Source of the DNA: Rhynchopus sp. YZ270_cl-10
Lineage: Eukaryota > Euglenozoa > Diplonemea > Diplonemida > Diplonemidae
Reading direction: 5' to 3'
Length of the DNA: 64,000 nucleotides
NCBI GenBank assembly: GCA_964035575.1
Contig: OZ037860.1
Coordinates: 892,689 to 956,688, forward strand
The notes under the pieces were generated by a model. That model searched no databases. It had not been told where the DNA came from and worked only from the letters and a program-made list of their open reading frames with translations. Within the stretch, counting starts at the first letter, position 1, and each line of letters begins with the position of its first letter. Shown in pieces: positions 19,218 to 29,710 of the stretch. The translations under genes and the position numbers were made by a program.

Positions 19218-19800
19218 ATATGGGTCGATGCGTAAAACCCCCCCTCCCCTAAATTTCACTACGATTTTTGAGGTTTTACCAGAAATCAGCGCCGAAAACT
19301 GCCCAGAACCACCCCCAAAACCATTTTCCGGCGGGTTTTGGGGGCTTTTGGGCAAAAATATACTTATTTTGACCCATTTTGGGGTATTTTTGCGTGTTTT
19401 TAGGCTATTTTTACTCCCTACCCCCAGAAGACGATATAATCGGTGACTTCTCTGACGAGGAGCACGATCCTGTCCCTCAAGAAGAAGAAGAGATGACAGA
19501 GGCCCTTCACCGCATGGCTAAGAGAACGCGGTCTTTTATTTCTTCAGTTTCCTCAGTTTCACATAAAACGTGTGAAACCTGTGGTAAGACGGGCCACAAT
19601 ACACGTTCATGTCCAAAAAAGCGTCGCACATCATAAAAAAGACCCCAAAACACCCCCGCAGGGTCCCCAGGCCCCCCAGACCCCCCAAACACCCCTTGTA
19701 CATGCACCTCGACCTCTCATAGCCTCCCAACAGAAATAAAAAAAAATCAAAAATCGTAGTGAAATTTAGGGGAGGGGGGGTTTTACGCATTCACCCATAT
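19218..19800 (+). mobile_element. Deleted DNA-transposon derivative with 54-bp terminal inverted repeats
   Basis: 19218-19271 and 19747-19800 are inverted copies matching at 52 of 54 positions (ATATGGGT, then ATGCGTAAAA, CCCCCCCTCCCC, TTTCACTACGATTTTTGA). The interior carries the tail of a protein with a CCHC zinc knuckle and G/C-rich runs. No clear target duplication; ATAT flanks both ends but is palindromic. The zinc-knuckle tail would fit a MULE-type DDE transposase; class not settled. Confidence 0.75.
19379..19636 (+). pseudogene. C-terminal remnant of a transposase-like protein with CCHC zinc knuckle
   Basis: The frame reads acidic (DDIIGDFSDEEHDPVPQEEEE), a helix, then CETCGKTGHNTRSC (C-x2-C-x4-H-x4-C) and a basic end KKRRTS. 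Nothing upstream supplies a catalytic domain, so the element is an internally deleted, non-autonomous copy. It is the only + strand frame in the window with a recognisable motif. Confidence 0.55.
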
Positions 19801-20051
19801 GAAGAAGATGGGATGCACCCACAATCAATATCCCTTCGGAATGCACACATACATGGTAATAAAAATATTCCAGGCGGCTTGTTGTAAAAAAATAGGGCTG
19901 TACCTGTTGATAAAAGCACGTCCTGGCCATGCATAACGGGAAAGCCAAAACAAAAATCAAAAATAAAGAAACAAGACTTGAAGGTTAATGTGTCAAACAC
20001 ACCAGTCAAGACACACATCTTCCAAAACAAGTGAAGGCAATGTGAACTGAT

Positions 20052-21974
20052 CTACTGCTGGATTCCACCAACCGCCTTCACACGCCTCAGGAGCACCAGC
20101 CACGTCAGGATCCTCAGAATGGCGTAGTACGAGATCAAAATAACACCACTGCGCCAGACAGATGCATCCGAGATGTCATATTCTTCCAGAAGCACGTCTC
20201 CTGTTCCCCAGCAGGGTTCAGTCAGGTTCTCAGGGCAGTCGAGGGTCCTTCCGTTGAACTCAGCGTACGTTGCTCCCTCAAAGGCCCACTTCACAAAGGA
20301 CGCCTTCTCCATCCAAACCAGCCACACAGGAAGCTCTGTTGTAAAAAACCCTGCCGTGAGCGTCATGGGAAGGAACACCAGTGGCCCCAACACCAACGCC
20401 ATCTCCAGCGAGGGGGCAGCAGCACTGATCAGCATCCCGAAGCTCTGCCCAACAAACCCAAGCAGCACCACCATCAACATGACGCTGAAGTACGCATCGG
20501 CGGTCTCGCGCAGTCCAACAAGGAAATACAGGGTTGTTGCGTAGAACAGTGGGAACAGGATCATGAAGGGGATTTCAATCAATGTCTTTGACCAGTAGTA
20601 AGCAGAGATGCTGTACATGTTTGCCTGTGCCTCACGCATGACAAGGTGGAGTTCAAGGGCGTACGTGTGTGTTACGGCGTGGAGGGACGTCATCGTAAGG
20701 TTGGCAAACATGAAGAAGATGGCTCCCAGCTTTGCCCGCACACCTGCAGGCTCGTCGTCCTGTCTGAAGAAAATGATGCCAACAATCAACCCAAGCATGA
20801 TGGAGCCCATGATCCTGCCCTTGAACAGGCGTTCATTACGGAAAATAGCATTCGTGCTCCTCAGCATCAGCTCACGGAACTGCCTTGTGAACCCAACAGC
20901 ATAAGCGCTCTCCACGTCCACATCCTGCTCCACTTCCTCGTCAGGCAGAAGTGTTGGGCTCCTGTTCGCTGCAGAGTGCTCGACCCACAGCTCCGCAAGA
21001 CGCTCACTCACCTCGTGTCCCTGCTGCACATTCCGCAGGCTTCCCTTCTCCTCTGTTGTGAGTCCTGTCCGAAGAAGCTTCATGTAGTAGTCAGGTGGGT
21101 TGGTGTACTGCGGCACGGCGTACTCATTCTTGTCGAAGTACGACATCGAGTCCTCTGCCTTCCCGAAGTACACAATCCTCCCAGCGGACATGAGAAGCAG
21201 GTCAGTGAAGGTCTTGAACAATTCTGACGAGGGCTGGTGAATCGTGCAGATCACAGTCCTCCCTGCATGGGCAAGCTCCCTGAGTGTGGCAGTCACTGAC
21301 TCTGCTGTGAATGAGTCCAGTCCAGTGGTCGGCTCGTCCAGAAGCAGGATGTCCGGGTCGGGGATCAACACCAGGCCAATCGCCACACGCTTCCGCTCAC
21401 CACCTGAAATACCACGTCCACCCGCAGCAGGAGCACCAATGAGCTGGTCTGCAACCTCCTGCAGACCCAGCTCGTCAATGATGTCTTGCACACGTGCCTC
21501 ACACTCAGACACACTGGTGCTCTCAGGCAGCAGGAGACGGGCACCAAACATCAGAGCCTCACGAACAGTGTCAGTGGGGTTCAGCTTGTCATCCTGCATG
21601 ACGTACCCGAGACGCTGCTGCACAGAGTTGCCCTGGGTTGCGTAGTCACGTCCGTTCAGCTTGATCGTGCCTGAGGTGGGCGAGATTCTGTTTGCCAGCA
21701 TGTTCAGCATTGTTGTCTTGCCTGCGCCTGTGGAGCCCATCACCGCCGTCAGTGAGGATGAGGGGATGGTGAGGTTCACGTCACGCAGGATCTCGCGTGT
21801 GTAGGAAGGAATGCCGTTCGTCTCGGGGATCTCCACACTGTACTGCAGGTCGTTCACACGGATTGTCTGTGTCTTGTGTGTGCCCTCAAGGGCAAGTCCC
21901 TTTGACGGTGTCGTGGGTGTCATGACAATGGCAGTGGAACCGCCAAGCGTCTCGGAAATAGGTTCGTTCGACAT
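20052..21974 (-). CDS. ABCG-family half-transporter, copy 2 (640 aa)
   Basis: Residues 1-380 (nucleotide-binding domain) are almost identical to copy 1; I note CTIHQPSS for CTVHQPSS and VEQD for VEED. The membrane half differs more: RNERLFKGRIMGSIMLG, AKLGAIFFMFANLTMTS, TAGFFTTELPVWLVWMEKAS, and an external loop GTGDVLLEEYDISDAS. All ATPase motifs are kept. The 5' leader matches copies 1 and 3 down to the CCCTCCACAG. Divergence limited to the membrane half suggests a distinct substrate or partner. Confidence 0.95.
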   Translation of the reverse strand: MSNEPISETLGGSTAIVMTPTTPSKGLALEGTHKTQTIRVNDLQYSVEIPETNGIPSYTREILRDVNLTIPSSSLTAVMGSTGAGKTTMLNMLANRISPTSGTIKLNGRDYATQGNSVQQRLGYVMQDDKLNPTDTVREALMFGARLLLPESTSVSECEARVQDIIDELGLQEVADQLIGAPAAGGRGISGGERKRVAIGLVLIPDPDILLLDEPTTGLDSFTAESVTATLRELAHAGRTVICTIHQPSSELFKTFTDLLLMSAGRIVYFGKAEDSMSYFDKNEYAVPQYTNPPDYYMKLLRTGLTTEEKGSLRNVQQGHEVSERLAELWVEHSAANRSPTLLPDEEVEQDVDVESAYAVGFTRQFRELMLRSTNAIFRNERLFKGRIMGSIMLGLIVGIIFFRQDDEPAGVRAKLGAIFFMFANLTMTSLHAVTHTYALELHLVMREAQANMYSISAYYWSKTLIEIPFMILFPLFYATTLYFLVGLRETADAYFSVMLMVVLLGFVGQSFGMLISAAAPSLEMALVLGPLVFLPMTLTAGFFTTELPVWLVWMEKASFVKWAFEGATYAEFNGRTLDCPENLTEPCWGTGDVLLEEYDISDASVWRSGVILISYYAILRILTWLVLLRRVKAVGGIQQ

Positions 21975-22183
21975 TTTGTTTATTGTAATGATAGCTGTGG
22001 AGGGTGACGTTGTCAGGGTGGGAGGGAGGGGAGGGAGAGTGCGAGAAGAACAGTGTTTGGGAACTGAGTTCGAGAGAAGGGGTGTTGGGGTGGGCGTTGG
22101 AAAATGTGAGGTGCTGTGGAGGGGAGGGTCGGTATTTGATCACATAAAGTGGGGGCTTTGGGGGGAGGGAAAAGCAGCTATGG

Positions 22184-22219
22184 GTTGAAGTACAAAGCCC
22201 TCTCGTGGTAGTGTACCTT
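22184..22219 (-). repeat. Type D hairpin (duplicate of 13905)
   Basis: One base differs from the 13905 copy beside the CTCTCGTGG loop; the pairing is unchanged. Confidence 0.5.
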
Positions 22220-22232
22220 AGCAAAAGTTGGG

Positions 22233-22264
22233 ACAGTGTCAAAACGCCGGGACGTAAGCACTGG
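22233..22264 (-). repeat. Type C hairpin (duplicate of 13954)
   Basis: Same core; the tail reads ACGTAAGCACTGG instead of ACGTAGGCACTGG. Confidence 0.5.
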
Positions 22265-22360
22265 AAAAAAAAAATTTGAAGAAAGAAGAAAAAGGTGACC
22301 TGTGATTAGGTCAGCAGAGAACATCAAAGAAAAAACAATAAAAAAACAAAAAAGGGGGGG

Positions 22361-22389
22361 GACCTAAGCCTCCCGTGCTTAGTCATCTT
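22361..22389 (-). repeat. Type A hairpin, one outer arm replaced by a G run
   Basis: GACTAAGC / GCTTAGGTC inner stem is intact and the loop is ACGGGAG. The outer AAGATG arm is missing in this copy. Confidence 0.5.
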
Positions 22390-22987
22390 TTAAAAAAGAA
22401 GGGGGTGAGTGTAGAGTATTAGCTGCACTGCCTTTGCAGACAGCGAACTGTCTTAGAAGGCAGCTCTACGACTAACACTAACACAAGAACATGGAGAAAA
22501 GAAAGAAAAAAGAACACAAATTTTCAACTGATCCCCCAAAAGAGGGGTGTGAACAATGTATTTTTTTAAATATGTTCCTAGAAGGACAAGAAAAGTTTGA
22601 ACAATGAATACGTTACATCGTTGCAAAAAGAAGAAAAAAAGGAACGGGTCTTCCAAAAGGCGGTTCTTGCAACCTTTTGGGGTGGCCTTCTCACTAAGCC
22701 GTATCACTGATACCCAGGAAGGGGTGCAGGTTTTTGATAGTGTAGCACTCAAGGATGTGTACGCTATACTATGTTCTTTGGATTCAATTTTTTTTTTTTT
22801 GTGGCATTTTCGATAATCTGTTAGACCAGTACAGCCACGCAAGCAGTCTGCACTGTTGTTTTATTAAGACATCGCTCTCACGACTCCCTGGTCGGCAGCA
22901 CAGAGTCAATAGCACCTGCACAAAGAAAGGTGAATATGCCTCACTAAAAAGCTAACAAGATCCCACAAAAAAATAATAATAATGGAA

Positions 22988-23026
22988 GTTGAAAGCGCAA
23001 GCGCCTCTGTGAATGCAGAGACAGCT
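22988..23026 (-). repeat. Type C hairpin (duplicate of 15083)
   Basis: Core GAGGCGCTTGCGC is identical to the 15083 copy; the outer arm differs by a few bases. Confidence 0.4.
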
Positions 23027-23312
23027 CCTAAGACAAATGACCCTCTTGTTGCACAATCAACAAAAGTGAAGTACTAACGCGGAAATTTTGAAAAATAACA
23101 TATCAGAAAAAGCAAGAGTCTAGGTTGTGACATCCGGCTCGATTTCTGCTGTGTTTGACAACGCGAATAAAAAGGATTCCTTCCAATGTGGAAAAATCTG
23201 GGTGTGGTTGAGGTTAGCGTGAAGTTAGTAGGGGTGTTAGAGGGGTAGGTAGGCTGTTGATATGACCCTGGGAGGCAAGGGTCTCTAGAAAAGAAAGTTT
23301 GTTGAAACGCTG

Positions 23313-23348
23313 AGATGAATCTGTCTCACGCTTGTGCACACACATCTT
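23313..23348 (-). repeat. Type B hairpin (duplicate of 15411)
   Basis: AAGATGTG and CATCT ends pair fully here; the 15411 copy has lost the last bases of one arm. Confidence 0.45.
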
Positions 23349-24316
23349 AGAAAAAAAAGTACTTCTTACTTCAAAGAGGGAATCACCAACGCAGCACTTT
23401 GCTTTGTAGTTTGCGATCTTTATCGTTCGCAATCTGTCGCCGCAGTAGCGAAGGAAAATGCAACACAAGATATGAGAAAGTTCACAAAGTCACCACGGCA
23501 ATCGAAAGCACTGAAAAGTTAAGGGAAAAAAACAAAAAGCAAAAACAAAGTAAACAGTCCACATAATACAAGGAAGAGCAAGAAGAGCTAGGTTGGTGTA
23601 TTTTTCTTGCATTCCCAATGGCATCAAATTATTTCATATACTTTCTATTCTACTGAATAGAAGGAATAATAGGGTACAATAAATGTAGCCAAAACGTTTT
23701 GTTCTTATGTGGATTGTCTGTTCCTGATATGATGATGGCATCAAAAAAAGAGGGGGGAAAAGAAACTGTGATGTTGAAAGTAGAAAAGCCTCAGCAGACG
23801 CAGATACCAAGACACAACAAATTTTGCCGCACTGTACACACCTGGGGAGTCCCACGAAAACAAACAACCATCGGGGTCAACAGACATCTGGTAATTCCTC
23901 ATATATTCCAAACGGCTTGTTGGAACAAAGCAAAAACTGTGTACAAATCGTTCAAGCACAAATGGGGAAAACCAAGACTTCGCAACTCAGGCGAAAAATA
24001 TCCTAAACAGCTCCGCGGTGATAACAAAATACATGGGGGGAGAAAGATGTGACAGAGAAGCAGCAATTCATTGGGTAAAGCTGGGCATATGATGTAAAGT
24101 AAAACTAGTTACGTGATGCTGCGCAGAAAAGAAATGCGACAACACACATGGCACACTCATCTGGAGAAGTAAAAGTGGAGATACTTATAGCGTAGTAGAC
24201 AACCACACCAAACATTTCAAAGAAATGATAATAACGTTAGTAGGCAAAAGAGGAAATACCCGAAAAAGGTTTCAGGCACACATCTTCCAAAACAAGTGAA
24301 GGCAATGTGAACTGAT

Positions 24317-26245
24317 CTACTGCTGGATTCCACCAACCGCCTTCACACGCCTCAGGAGCACCAGCCACGTCAGGATCCTCAGAATGGCGTAGTACGAAAT
24401 CAAAATAACACCACTGCGCCAGACAGATGCACCCGAGATGTCAAGATCATCCAGAATTAAGTCACCTGTTCCCAGACAGGGCTCAGTCAGGTTCTCAGGG
24501 CAGTCGAGGGTTCTTCCGTTGAACTCAGCGTACATTGCTCCCTCAAAGGCCCACTTCAGAAAGGACGCCTTCTCCAGCCAGATCAGCCACACAGGGATTG
24601 TTGTCGTCAAGAACCCAGATGCAAGCGACATGGGAAGGAACACCAGTGGCCCCAGCACCATCGCCATCTCCAGCGAGGGGGCAGCAGCACTGATCAGCAT
24701 CCCGAAGCTCTGCCCAACAAACCCAAGCAGCACCACCATCAACATGACGCTGAAGTACGCATCGGCGGTTTCACGAAATCCAACAAGGAAGTACAGGGTT
24801 GTTGCGTAGATCAGTGGGAACAGGATCATGAAGGGGATTTCAATCAACGTCTTCGACCAGTAGTAAGCAGAGATGCTGTACATGTTTGCCTGTGCCTCAC
24901 GCATGACAAGGCCTAGTTCTAGAGCAAAGGTGTGCGTGACAGAGTGGAGGGACGACATCGTAAGGTTGATGAGCAGGAAGAACATCGCTCCCTGCTTTGC
25001 ATGCACACCTGCAGGCTCATCGTCCTGTCTGAAAAAAACGAGGCCAACAATCAACCCAAGCAGAATCGAACTGATGATCCTGCCCTTGAACAGGCGAGGA
25101 TTACGGAAAATAGCATTCGTGCTCCTCAGCATCAGCTCACGGAACTGCCTTGTGAACCCAACAGCATAAGCGCTCTCCACGTCCACATCCTCCTCCACTT
25201 CCTCGTCAGGCAGAAGTGTCAGGTTCCTGTTCGCTGCAGAGTGCTCGACCCACAGCTCCGCAAGACGCTCACTCACCTCGTGTCCCTGCTGCACATTCCG
25301 CAGGCTTCCCTTCTCCTCTGTTGTGAGTCCTGTCCGCAGAAGCTTCATGTAGTAGTCAGGTGGGTTGGTGTACTGCGGCACGGCGTACTCATTCTTGTCG
25401 AAGTACGACATCGAGTCCTCTGCCTTCCCGAAGTACACAATCCTCCCAGCGGACATGAGAAGCAGGTCAGTGAAGGTCTTGAACAATTCTGACGAGGGCT
25501 GGTGCACCGTGCAGATCACAGTCCTCCCTGCATGGGCAAGCTCCCTGAGTGTGGCAGTCACTGACTCTGCTGTGAACGAGTCCAGTCCAGTGGTCGGCTC
25601 GTCCAGAAGCAGGATGTCAGGGTCGGGGATCAACACCAGGCCAATCGCCACACGCTTCCGCTCACCACCTGAAATACCACGGCCACCCGCAGCAGGAGCA
25701 CCAATGAGCTGGTCTGCAACCTCCTGCAGACCCAGCTCGTCAATGATGTCCTGCACACGTGCCTCACACTCAGACACACTGGTGCTCTCAGGCAGCAGGA
25801 GACGGGCACCAAACATCAGAGCCTCACGAACAGTGTCAGTGGGGTTCAGCTTGTCATCCTGCATGACGTACCCGAGACGCTGCTGCACAGAGTTGCCCTG
25901 GGTTGCGTAGTCACGTCCGTTCAGCTTGATTGTGCCTGAGGTGGGCGAGATTCTGTTTGCCAGCATGTTCAGCATTGTTGTCTTGCCTGCGCCTGTGGAG
26001 CCCATCACCGCCGTCAGTGAGGATGAGGGGATGGTGAGGTTCACGTCACGCAGGATCTCGCGTGTTGTGGCAGGGGTGTGCTTCGTCTCGGGGATCTCCA
26101 CACTGTACTGCAAGTCGTTCACACGGATTGTCTGTGTCTTGCGTGTGCCCTCAAGGGCAAGTCCCTTTGACGGTGTCGTGGGTGTGGGTGTCACGACAAT
26201 GGCAGTGGAACCGCCAAGCGTCTCGGAAATAGGTTCGTTCGACAT
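24317..26245 (-). CDS. ABCG-family half-transporter, copy 3 (642 aa)
   Basis: Two extra residues in the N-terminal head (VVTPTPTTPSKG), and PETKHTPATTREIL replaces PETNGIPSYTREIL before the nucleotide-binding domain. Walker A, signature and Walker B match the other copies. The membrane half is closest to copy 1 (SSILLGLIVG, TTTIPVWLIWLEK) with its own changes (VFFRQDDEPAGVHAKQGAMF, FLLINLTMSSLHSVTHTF). Only 147 bp separate its ATG from the stop of the upstream 1051-aa gene, so its promoter, if it has one, must lie in or before that gene. Confidence 0.95.
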   Translation of the reverse strand: MSNEPISETLGGSTAIVVTPTPTTPSKGLALEGTRKTQTIRVNDLQYSVEIPETKHTPATTREILRDVNLTIPSSSLTAVMGSTGAGKTTMLNMLANRISPTSGTIKLNGRDYATQGNSVQQRLGYVMQDDKLNPTDTVREALMFGARLLLPESTSVSECEARVQDIIDELGLQEVADQLIGAPAAGGRGISGGERKRVAIGLVLIPDPDILLLDEPTTGLDSFTAESVTATLRELAHAGRTVICTVHQPSSELFKTFTDLLLMSAGRIVYFGKAEDSMSYFDKNEYAVPQYTNPPDYYMKLLRTGLTTEEKGSLRNVQQGHEVSERLAELWVEHSAANRNLTLLPDEEVEEDVDVESAYAVGFTRQFRELMLRSTNAIFRNPRLFKGRIISSILLGLIVGLVFFRQDDEPAGVHAKQGAMFFLLINLTMSSLHSVTHTFALELGLVMREAQANMYSISAYYWSKTLIEIPFMILFPLIYATTLYFLVGFRETADAYFSVMLMVVLLGFVGQSFGMLISAAAPSLEMAMVLGPLVFLPMSLASGFLTTTIPVWLIWLEKASFLKWAFEGAMYAEFNGRTLDCPENLTEPCLGTGDLILDDLDISGASVWRSGVILISYYAILRILTWLVLLRRVKAVGGIQQ

Positions 26246-26392
26246 TTTGTTTATTGTAATGATAGCTGTGGAGGGTGACGTTGTCAGGGTGGGAGGGGAG
26301 GGGGAGTGCGAAGATGAAGTCAGAAGAGGAAGGGTGGTTACAGTATTTTAATTTACTCACACATGCCAAAACCGCTCGTTTCTGTATGGCCA

Positions 26393-29300
26393 TCAGGCAG
26401 CAACGGCACTACGTGCCTCGTTTTCGACTTCCTTCTGTTTCACTAAAACTTTGCGGGCTTCTCTATAAAAAGCGGAAGCTTCGATATTCGTACGTTCCAT
26501 GAGATTGCCGATGACTGCCCTGAGGCGGGGGTAGTCGAGCAGTGCGAGGGAATCACTTTCAACAACCCTCATCAAAAAACGCTCAAAGAAAGGATCAAGG
26601 AAGGTGTATGGGATGGTTTCGGCCACCGTGAGCCCTGTGAGAATGGTGACAAGATTGTTGCTCCGCACACCGCGCAAGATGGTTGTATCCTTCGGCTCCT
26701 GCTGCAGCAGTTCGTGCACAATCAAATGAAGCAGATCCTTTGGGAAGTGCTGCAACCGACACATTGCCCAGAGAAACATAACCAAGTCTTTCTGCGTACA
26801 CGAGCCCCCGCCCAACAGACGGAACTGGACGCACGGAAGGGAGGCATCAGAGGCTCCGTCCACAGGCATCAAGCCGAGAGCACATATGCCATCTACTAAG
26901 GTGCGGACAGTGTCTGAAAGAACGGTGGTTTGTGCCAGGCCGTAGAGGTACCACTTCAGCCCCTTCGCATCCAGTGGTGTACGCTGGTCTATTGCCGACT
27001 GGCAGAGTTGTGTGATGCTTTGCGGCTTGGCAAGGCCCAGCTTCAACAGAGAAGAGATCACCAGCGTTCTGCTGATCACTGTTAAGGTAGCGGTGTGGGA
27101 CGGCTCGGTACTGTGCGTGCGGCGAGCCTCGGTGGACAGAATGTCAGAGCCCATAGCGGAGAGGGCGGTGCTGACAGTTGGGGGCAGCGGCTTGATGCGT
27201 AGGTCGCCAAAAAGCTTGACTATGAGAACTTTCTGCACAGGTTCCAAATACTCCATATTAGGGCGCAGCACAATCAAGAAGAGGTTAATGATCTCAGCCT
27301 CGGTAGTGCGTTTATCTCTGACCTGGTGGTGCGATATGAACAAGGCAAGCATTTCCATGAATCTCAGCGCGTGGTCTGTGGTCATTGCTTTGACCAACTG
27401 CGTGTCGCCCATCACACGCGATATGAGCAAATCCACATACAGAGCACCGTCTTCGTTATCTACGTCCACCATGGAGATCTTCATCAAGGCACGGATCAGC
27501 TTCCTCACAGACACACTGTCAAACTCCTTGAGGATGTGCTTCTGCATAGAGTGGTCCATCACAACTTTGCAAATGTAGGCCGTAAACTTGTTCAAAGAGT
27601 CAGCTTTATTCGGATCGGTCGAGGCAAGATGCTGCAGCTCCTCCGTTACGCAGGTAAGCGAGTGAATAATCCACCAAGCGTGTGTGGGGTGCACCGATGA
27701 GAGCAGCGCCTTGCTACTCTCCATCGTCAAATACTTCAGTGCGAACACCGCCTCGTATGTGTACGGGTTGCCCCCCTTCACCTTGAGGTTCGTGCCCTGC
27801 TGCCCGAGCCCCCAAAGGTAGCTACAGAACGCCCTTTCTGTGAGATGCCGTATGCTTCTTTCGCACCCATTCGACGCTGCTTCGACAGTGGATGCTATGA
27901 TGCCGATGCTCCGCTGGACACCCTCGGAGACAACTCCGTTGAAGTACTCTAGGTTTAAGTTGAGGCTGTTTTTGTCGGTATCTGTCTCAGCGGAGTACGA
28001 AAGCAGAACAGACTTCTCAAAGGTTTTGAGCCTGCTGCAGATGGAGAGAATCATCACCGAAGAGTCAAGGGTGTTGTCCTGCTTCAGGTCGCGCTGCAGT
28101 GCTAGGTCCAGCAGTTTGAAGCAGAACAGTCTTGCATAAAAAGGCATCTCACGCCCGACGAAGCCGTACGACAGCGAATTCGCGATGTCTTCGTAGCGGA
28201 ACCCTGGGTGCGACGCATGCATCCTTTGCAGCACTGCTTCGTTGTGTACCCATGATTTGCAGAAGAGCTCAACGTGGCCGCCCACGTTGCCCATCAGCTT
28301 CAGCGATTCGATGCAGCGCAACACGAGCAGGAGCGCGGTTGGGTTTTCCAGTTCCTTGCCGCCTGCGTCGAGCAGGGTTGTGTAGTGCTCGCAGAGCGAG
28401 GCCACGGTGGTGCTGTTGCGGAGCTTTGCGACTGTGATGGCCTTGCTGAGGAGGCCCATCTGCAGGACACTTAGGCTTTTATGGTAGCTTGCGTCTGCGA
28501 ACAGGTCAAGCATGGGGCCCAGGGTGTCGCGGATAAAGACGGGGTGGAGGCACCGTGTGCTGAGCACTCGGTACAGAAACTCACATAGGTTTCCCGGAGA
28601 ATACCCCTTGTACGCTTGCGTGTGCGCCAAGTGCTCGCACATCGAACGTAGCAAAGAAGGAATAATGTACTGCATCAACGTCATCCCATGCACAAGGTGC
28701 AACATCTCCCGCTCCTCCAACGTCGCAAGGAAGCTCGGCTGCGACGCCGTCAACGACAGTGCATGGAGAATCCTCCGCACGTTCGAACTTGGAGGGAGCT
28801 GCCCACCCCAACTCGGCGCCATGCCAGACTGCGGCTCGTGCATTGCCACACCTACATTCCCAAAGATGGAAAACAACCTGACAATCTCCTCCCGATGCAT
28901 GTGCCCAAGACGGGCAAACATGTCCGGGGTGGAAACCATCTTGTGAATGCAAGCAATAAGCTCGAGTGCGTGCACACCCTTTATAATGGGGTGTAACGAA
29001 CAGAAGACAATGATGAGATGCATGTTGCGGGTGCGCTCTGTCGCCTCGATAAGCAGGGAGCATGTCTTCGCAATGAGCGCCTTGGCGTCGGCCTTGTCGA
29101 TGATGCTGTCGTAGATCTGTTGGCGGTGTGTGGTCTCGACGAGGGACGAGAGAAAGGGAATGATCTTTTCCATGAGCTTTGGGGTGGTCACAATTTGGGA
29201 GAGCACTTCGAAGTTGTCGCGACTCATCTGGGACACGAGGTAGCGCGTGCACTCGCAGCAGGCGTCGTCCCACTGCCGCATCCCTGCACGGACGTAGACG

Positions 29301-29548
29301 GCGATCGCGACCTTCTGCACATGCAGTGCACTGAGACGGTAGCAGAGCTCACTCGCCACCACAGCAGCGTCTACAAGGTTTCTGTTATTCACCTCATAAC
29401 TGTGCACATCGTCTTTCGCCTTGTCTGGTGCAGGCTGGTACTTCTTCCCCGCTGGTGTCGGCGGCGCGTGCCAACGGTCCACAGTTCTGTCGATCCGCTG
29501 CGGCGACTTCACATAGTATGGTGTCGCTAGGCGGCATGTCCGCTTCAT
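26393..29548 (-). CDS. 1051-aa all-helical repeat protein, unknown
   Basis: Start MKRTCRLATPYY at 29546-29548, with ACCACCCCAG about 12-18 nt upstream. After a short basic head (to about 50), the chain is built of repeated amphipathic helices with buried Leu and Ala and few Gly or Pro breaks. The C-terminal part (VMFLWAMCRLQHFPKDLLHL) has a rhythm like the FAST/RAP class of RNA-binding proteins of organelles, a weak resemblance I would not use as a name. It has no signal peptide or membrane helix. A solenoid scaffold or RNA-binding role is possible. Confidence 0.75.
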   Translation of the reverse strand: MKRTCRLATPYYVKSPQRIDRTVDRWHAPPTPAGKKYQPAPDKAKDDVHSYEVNNRNLVDAAVVASELCYRLSALHVQKVAIAVYVRAGMRQWDDACCECTRYLVSQMSRDNFEVLSQIVTTPKLMEKIIPFLSSLVETTHRQQIYDSIIDKADAKALIAKTCSLLIEATERTRNMHLIIVFCSLHPIIKGVHALELIACIHKMVSTPDMFARLGHMHREEIVRLFSIFGNVGVAMHEPQSGMAPSWGGQLPPSSNVRRILHALSLTASQPSFLATLEEREMLHLVHGMTLMQYIIPSLLRSMCEHLAHTQAYKGYSPGNLCEFLYRVLSTRCLHPVFIRDTLGPMLDLFADASYHKSLSVLQMGLLSKAITVAKLRNSTTVASLCEHYTTLLDAGGKELENPTALLLVLRCIESLKLMGNVGGHVELFCKSWVHNEAVLQRMHASHPGFRYEDIANSLSYGFVGREMPFYARLFCFKLLDLALQRDLKQDNTLDSSVMILSICSRLKTFEKSVLLSYSAETDTDKNSLNLNLEYFNGVVSEGVQRSIGIIASTVEAASNGCERSIRHLTERAFCSYLWGLGQQGTNLKVKGGNPYTYEAVFALKYLTMESSKALLSSVHPTHAWWIIHSLTCVTEELQHLASTDPNKADSLNKFTAYICKVVMDHSMQKHILKEFDSVSVRKLIRALMKISMVDVDNEDGALYVDLLISRVMGDTQLVKAMTTDHALRFMEMLALFISHHQVRDKRTTEAEIINLFLIVLRPNMEYLEPVQKVLIVKLFGDLRIKPLPPTVSTALSAMGSDILSTEARRTHSTEPSHTATLTVISRTLVISSLLKLGLAKPQSITQLCQSAIDQRTPLDAKGLKWYLYGLAQTTVLSDTVRTLVDGICALGLMPVDGASDASLPCVQFRLLGGGSCTQKDLVMFLWAMCRLQHFPKDLLHLIVHELLQQEPKDTTILRGVRSNNLVTILTGLTVAETIPYTFLDPFFERFLMRVVESDSLALLDYPRLRAVIGNLMERTNIEASAFYREARKVLVKQKEVENEARSAVAA

Positions 29549-29710
29549 TGTGTCCTGCTTCTGGGGTGGTGATGTGGTGGTGTGGCGATGTGGATGGTCA
29601 AGAAAAGGCTAAAACCTTAGAGGAACGTAACGTTGGTCCTATGGGGTGGGGTGGGTGGGGGGTGGGGATATCTAGTGGGACCCACGCTACCTTCTCCCCA
29701 TCATATGCTG

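Larger units (their letters stand above)
18144..20051. other. Spacer between ABCG copies 1 and 2
   Basis: Unlike the spacers below copies 1 and 3, this one is unique. It contains a 583-bp element with terminal inverted repeats (19218-19800) that may have arrived after the gene triplication. Near 18,340-18,380 is a GGACAC..ACCAGGGTCTGTA stretch that recurs in diverged form near 34,838-34,878. No host gene seen. Confidence 0.6.
21975..24316. other. Spacer: second copy of the duplicated intergenic block
   Basis: Collinear with 13,795-16,200. It lacks that copy's ~370-bp segment and has its own ~125-bp addition at about 23,632-23,758. It holds hairpins D 22184, C 22233, A 22361, C 22988 and B 23313. 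Block boundaries suggest that spacer plus ABCG gene duplicated as one unit. Confidence 0.75.
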
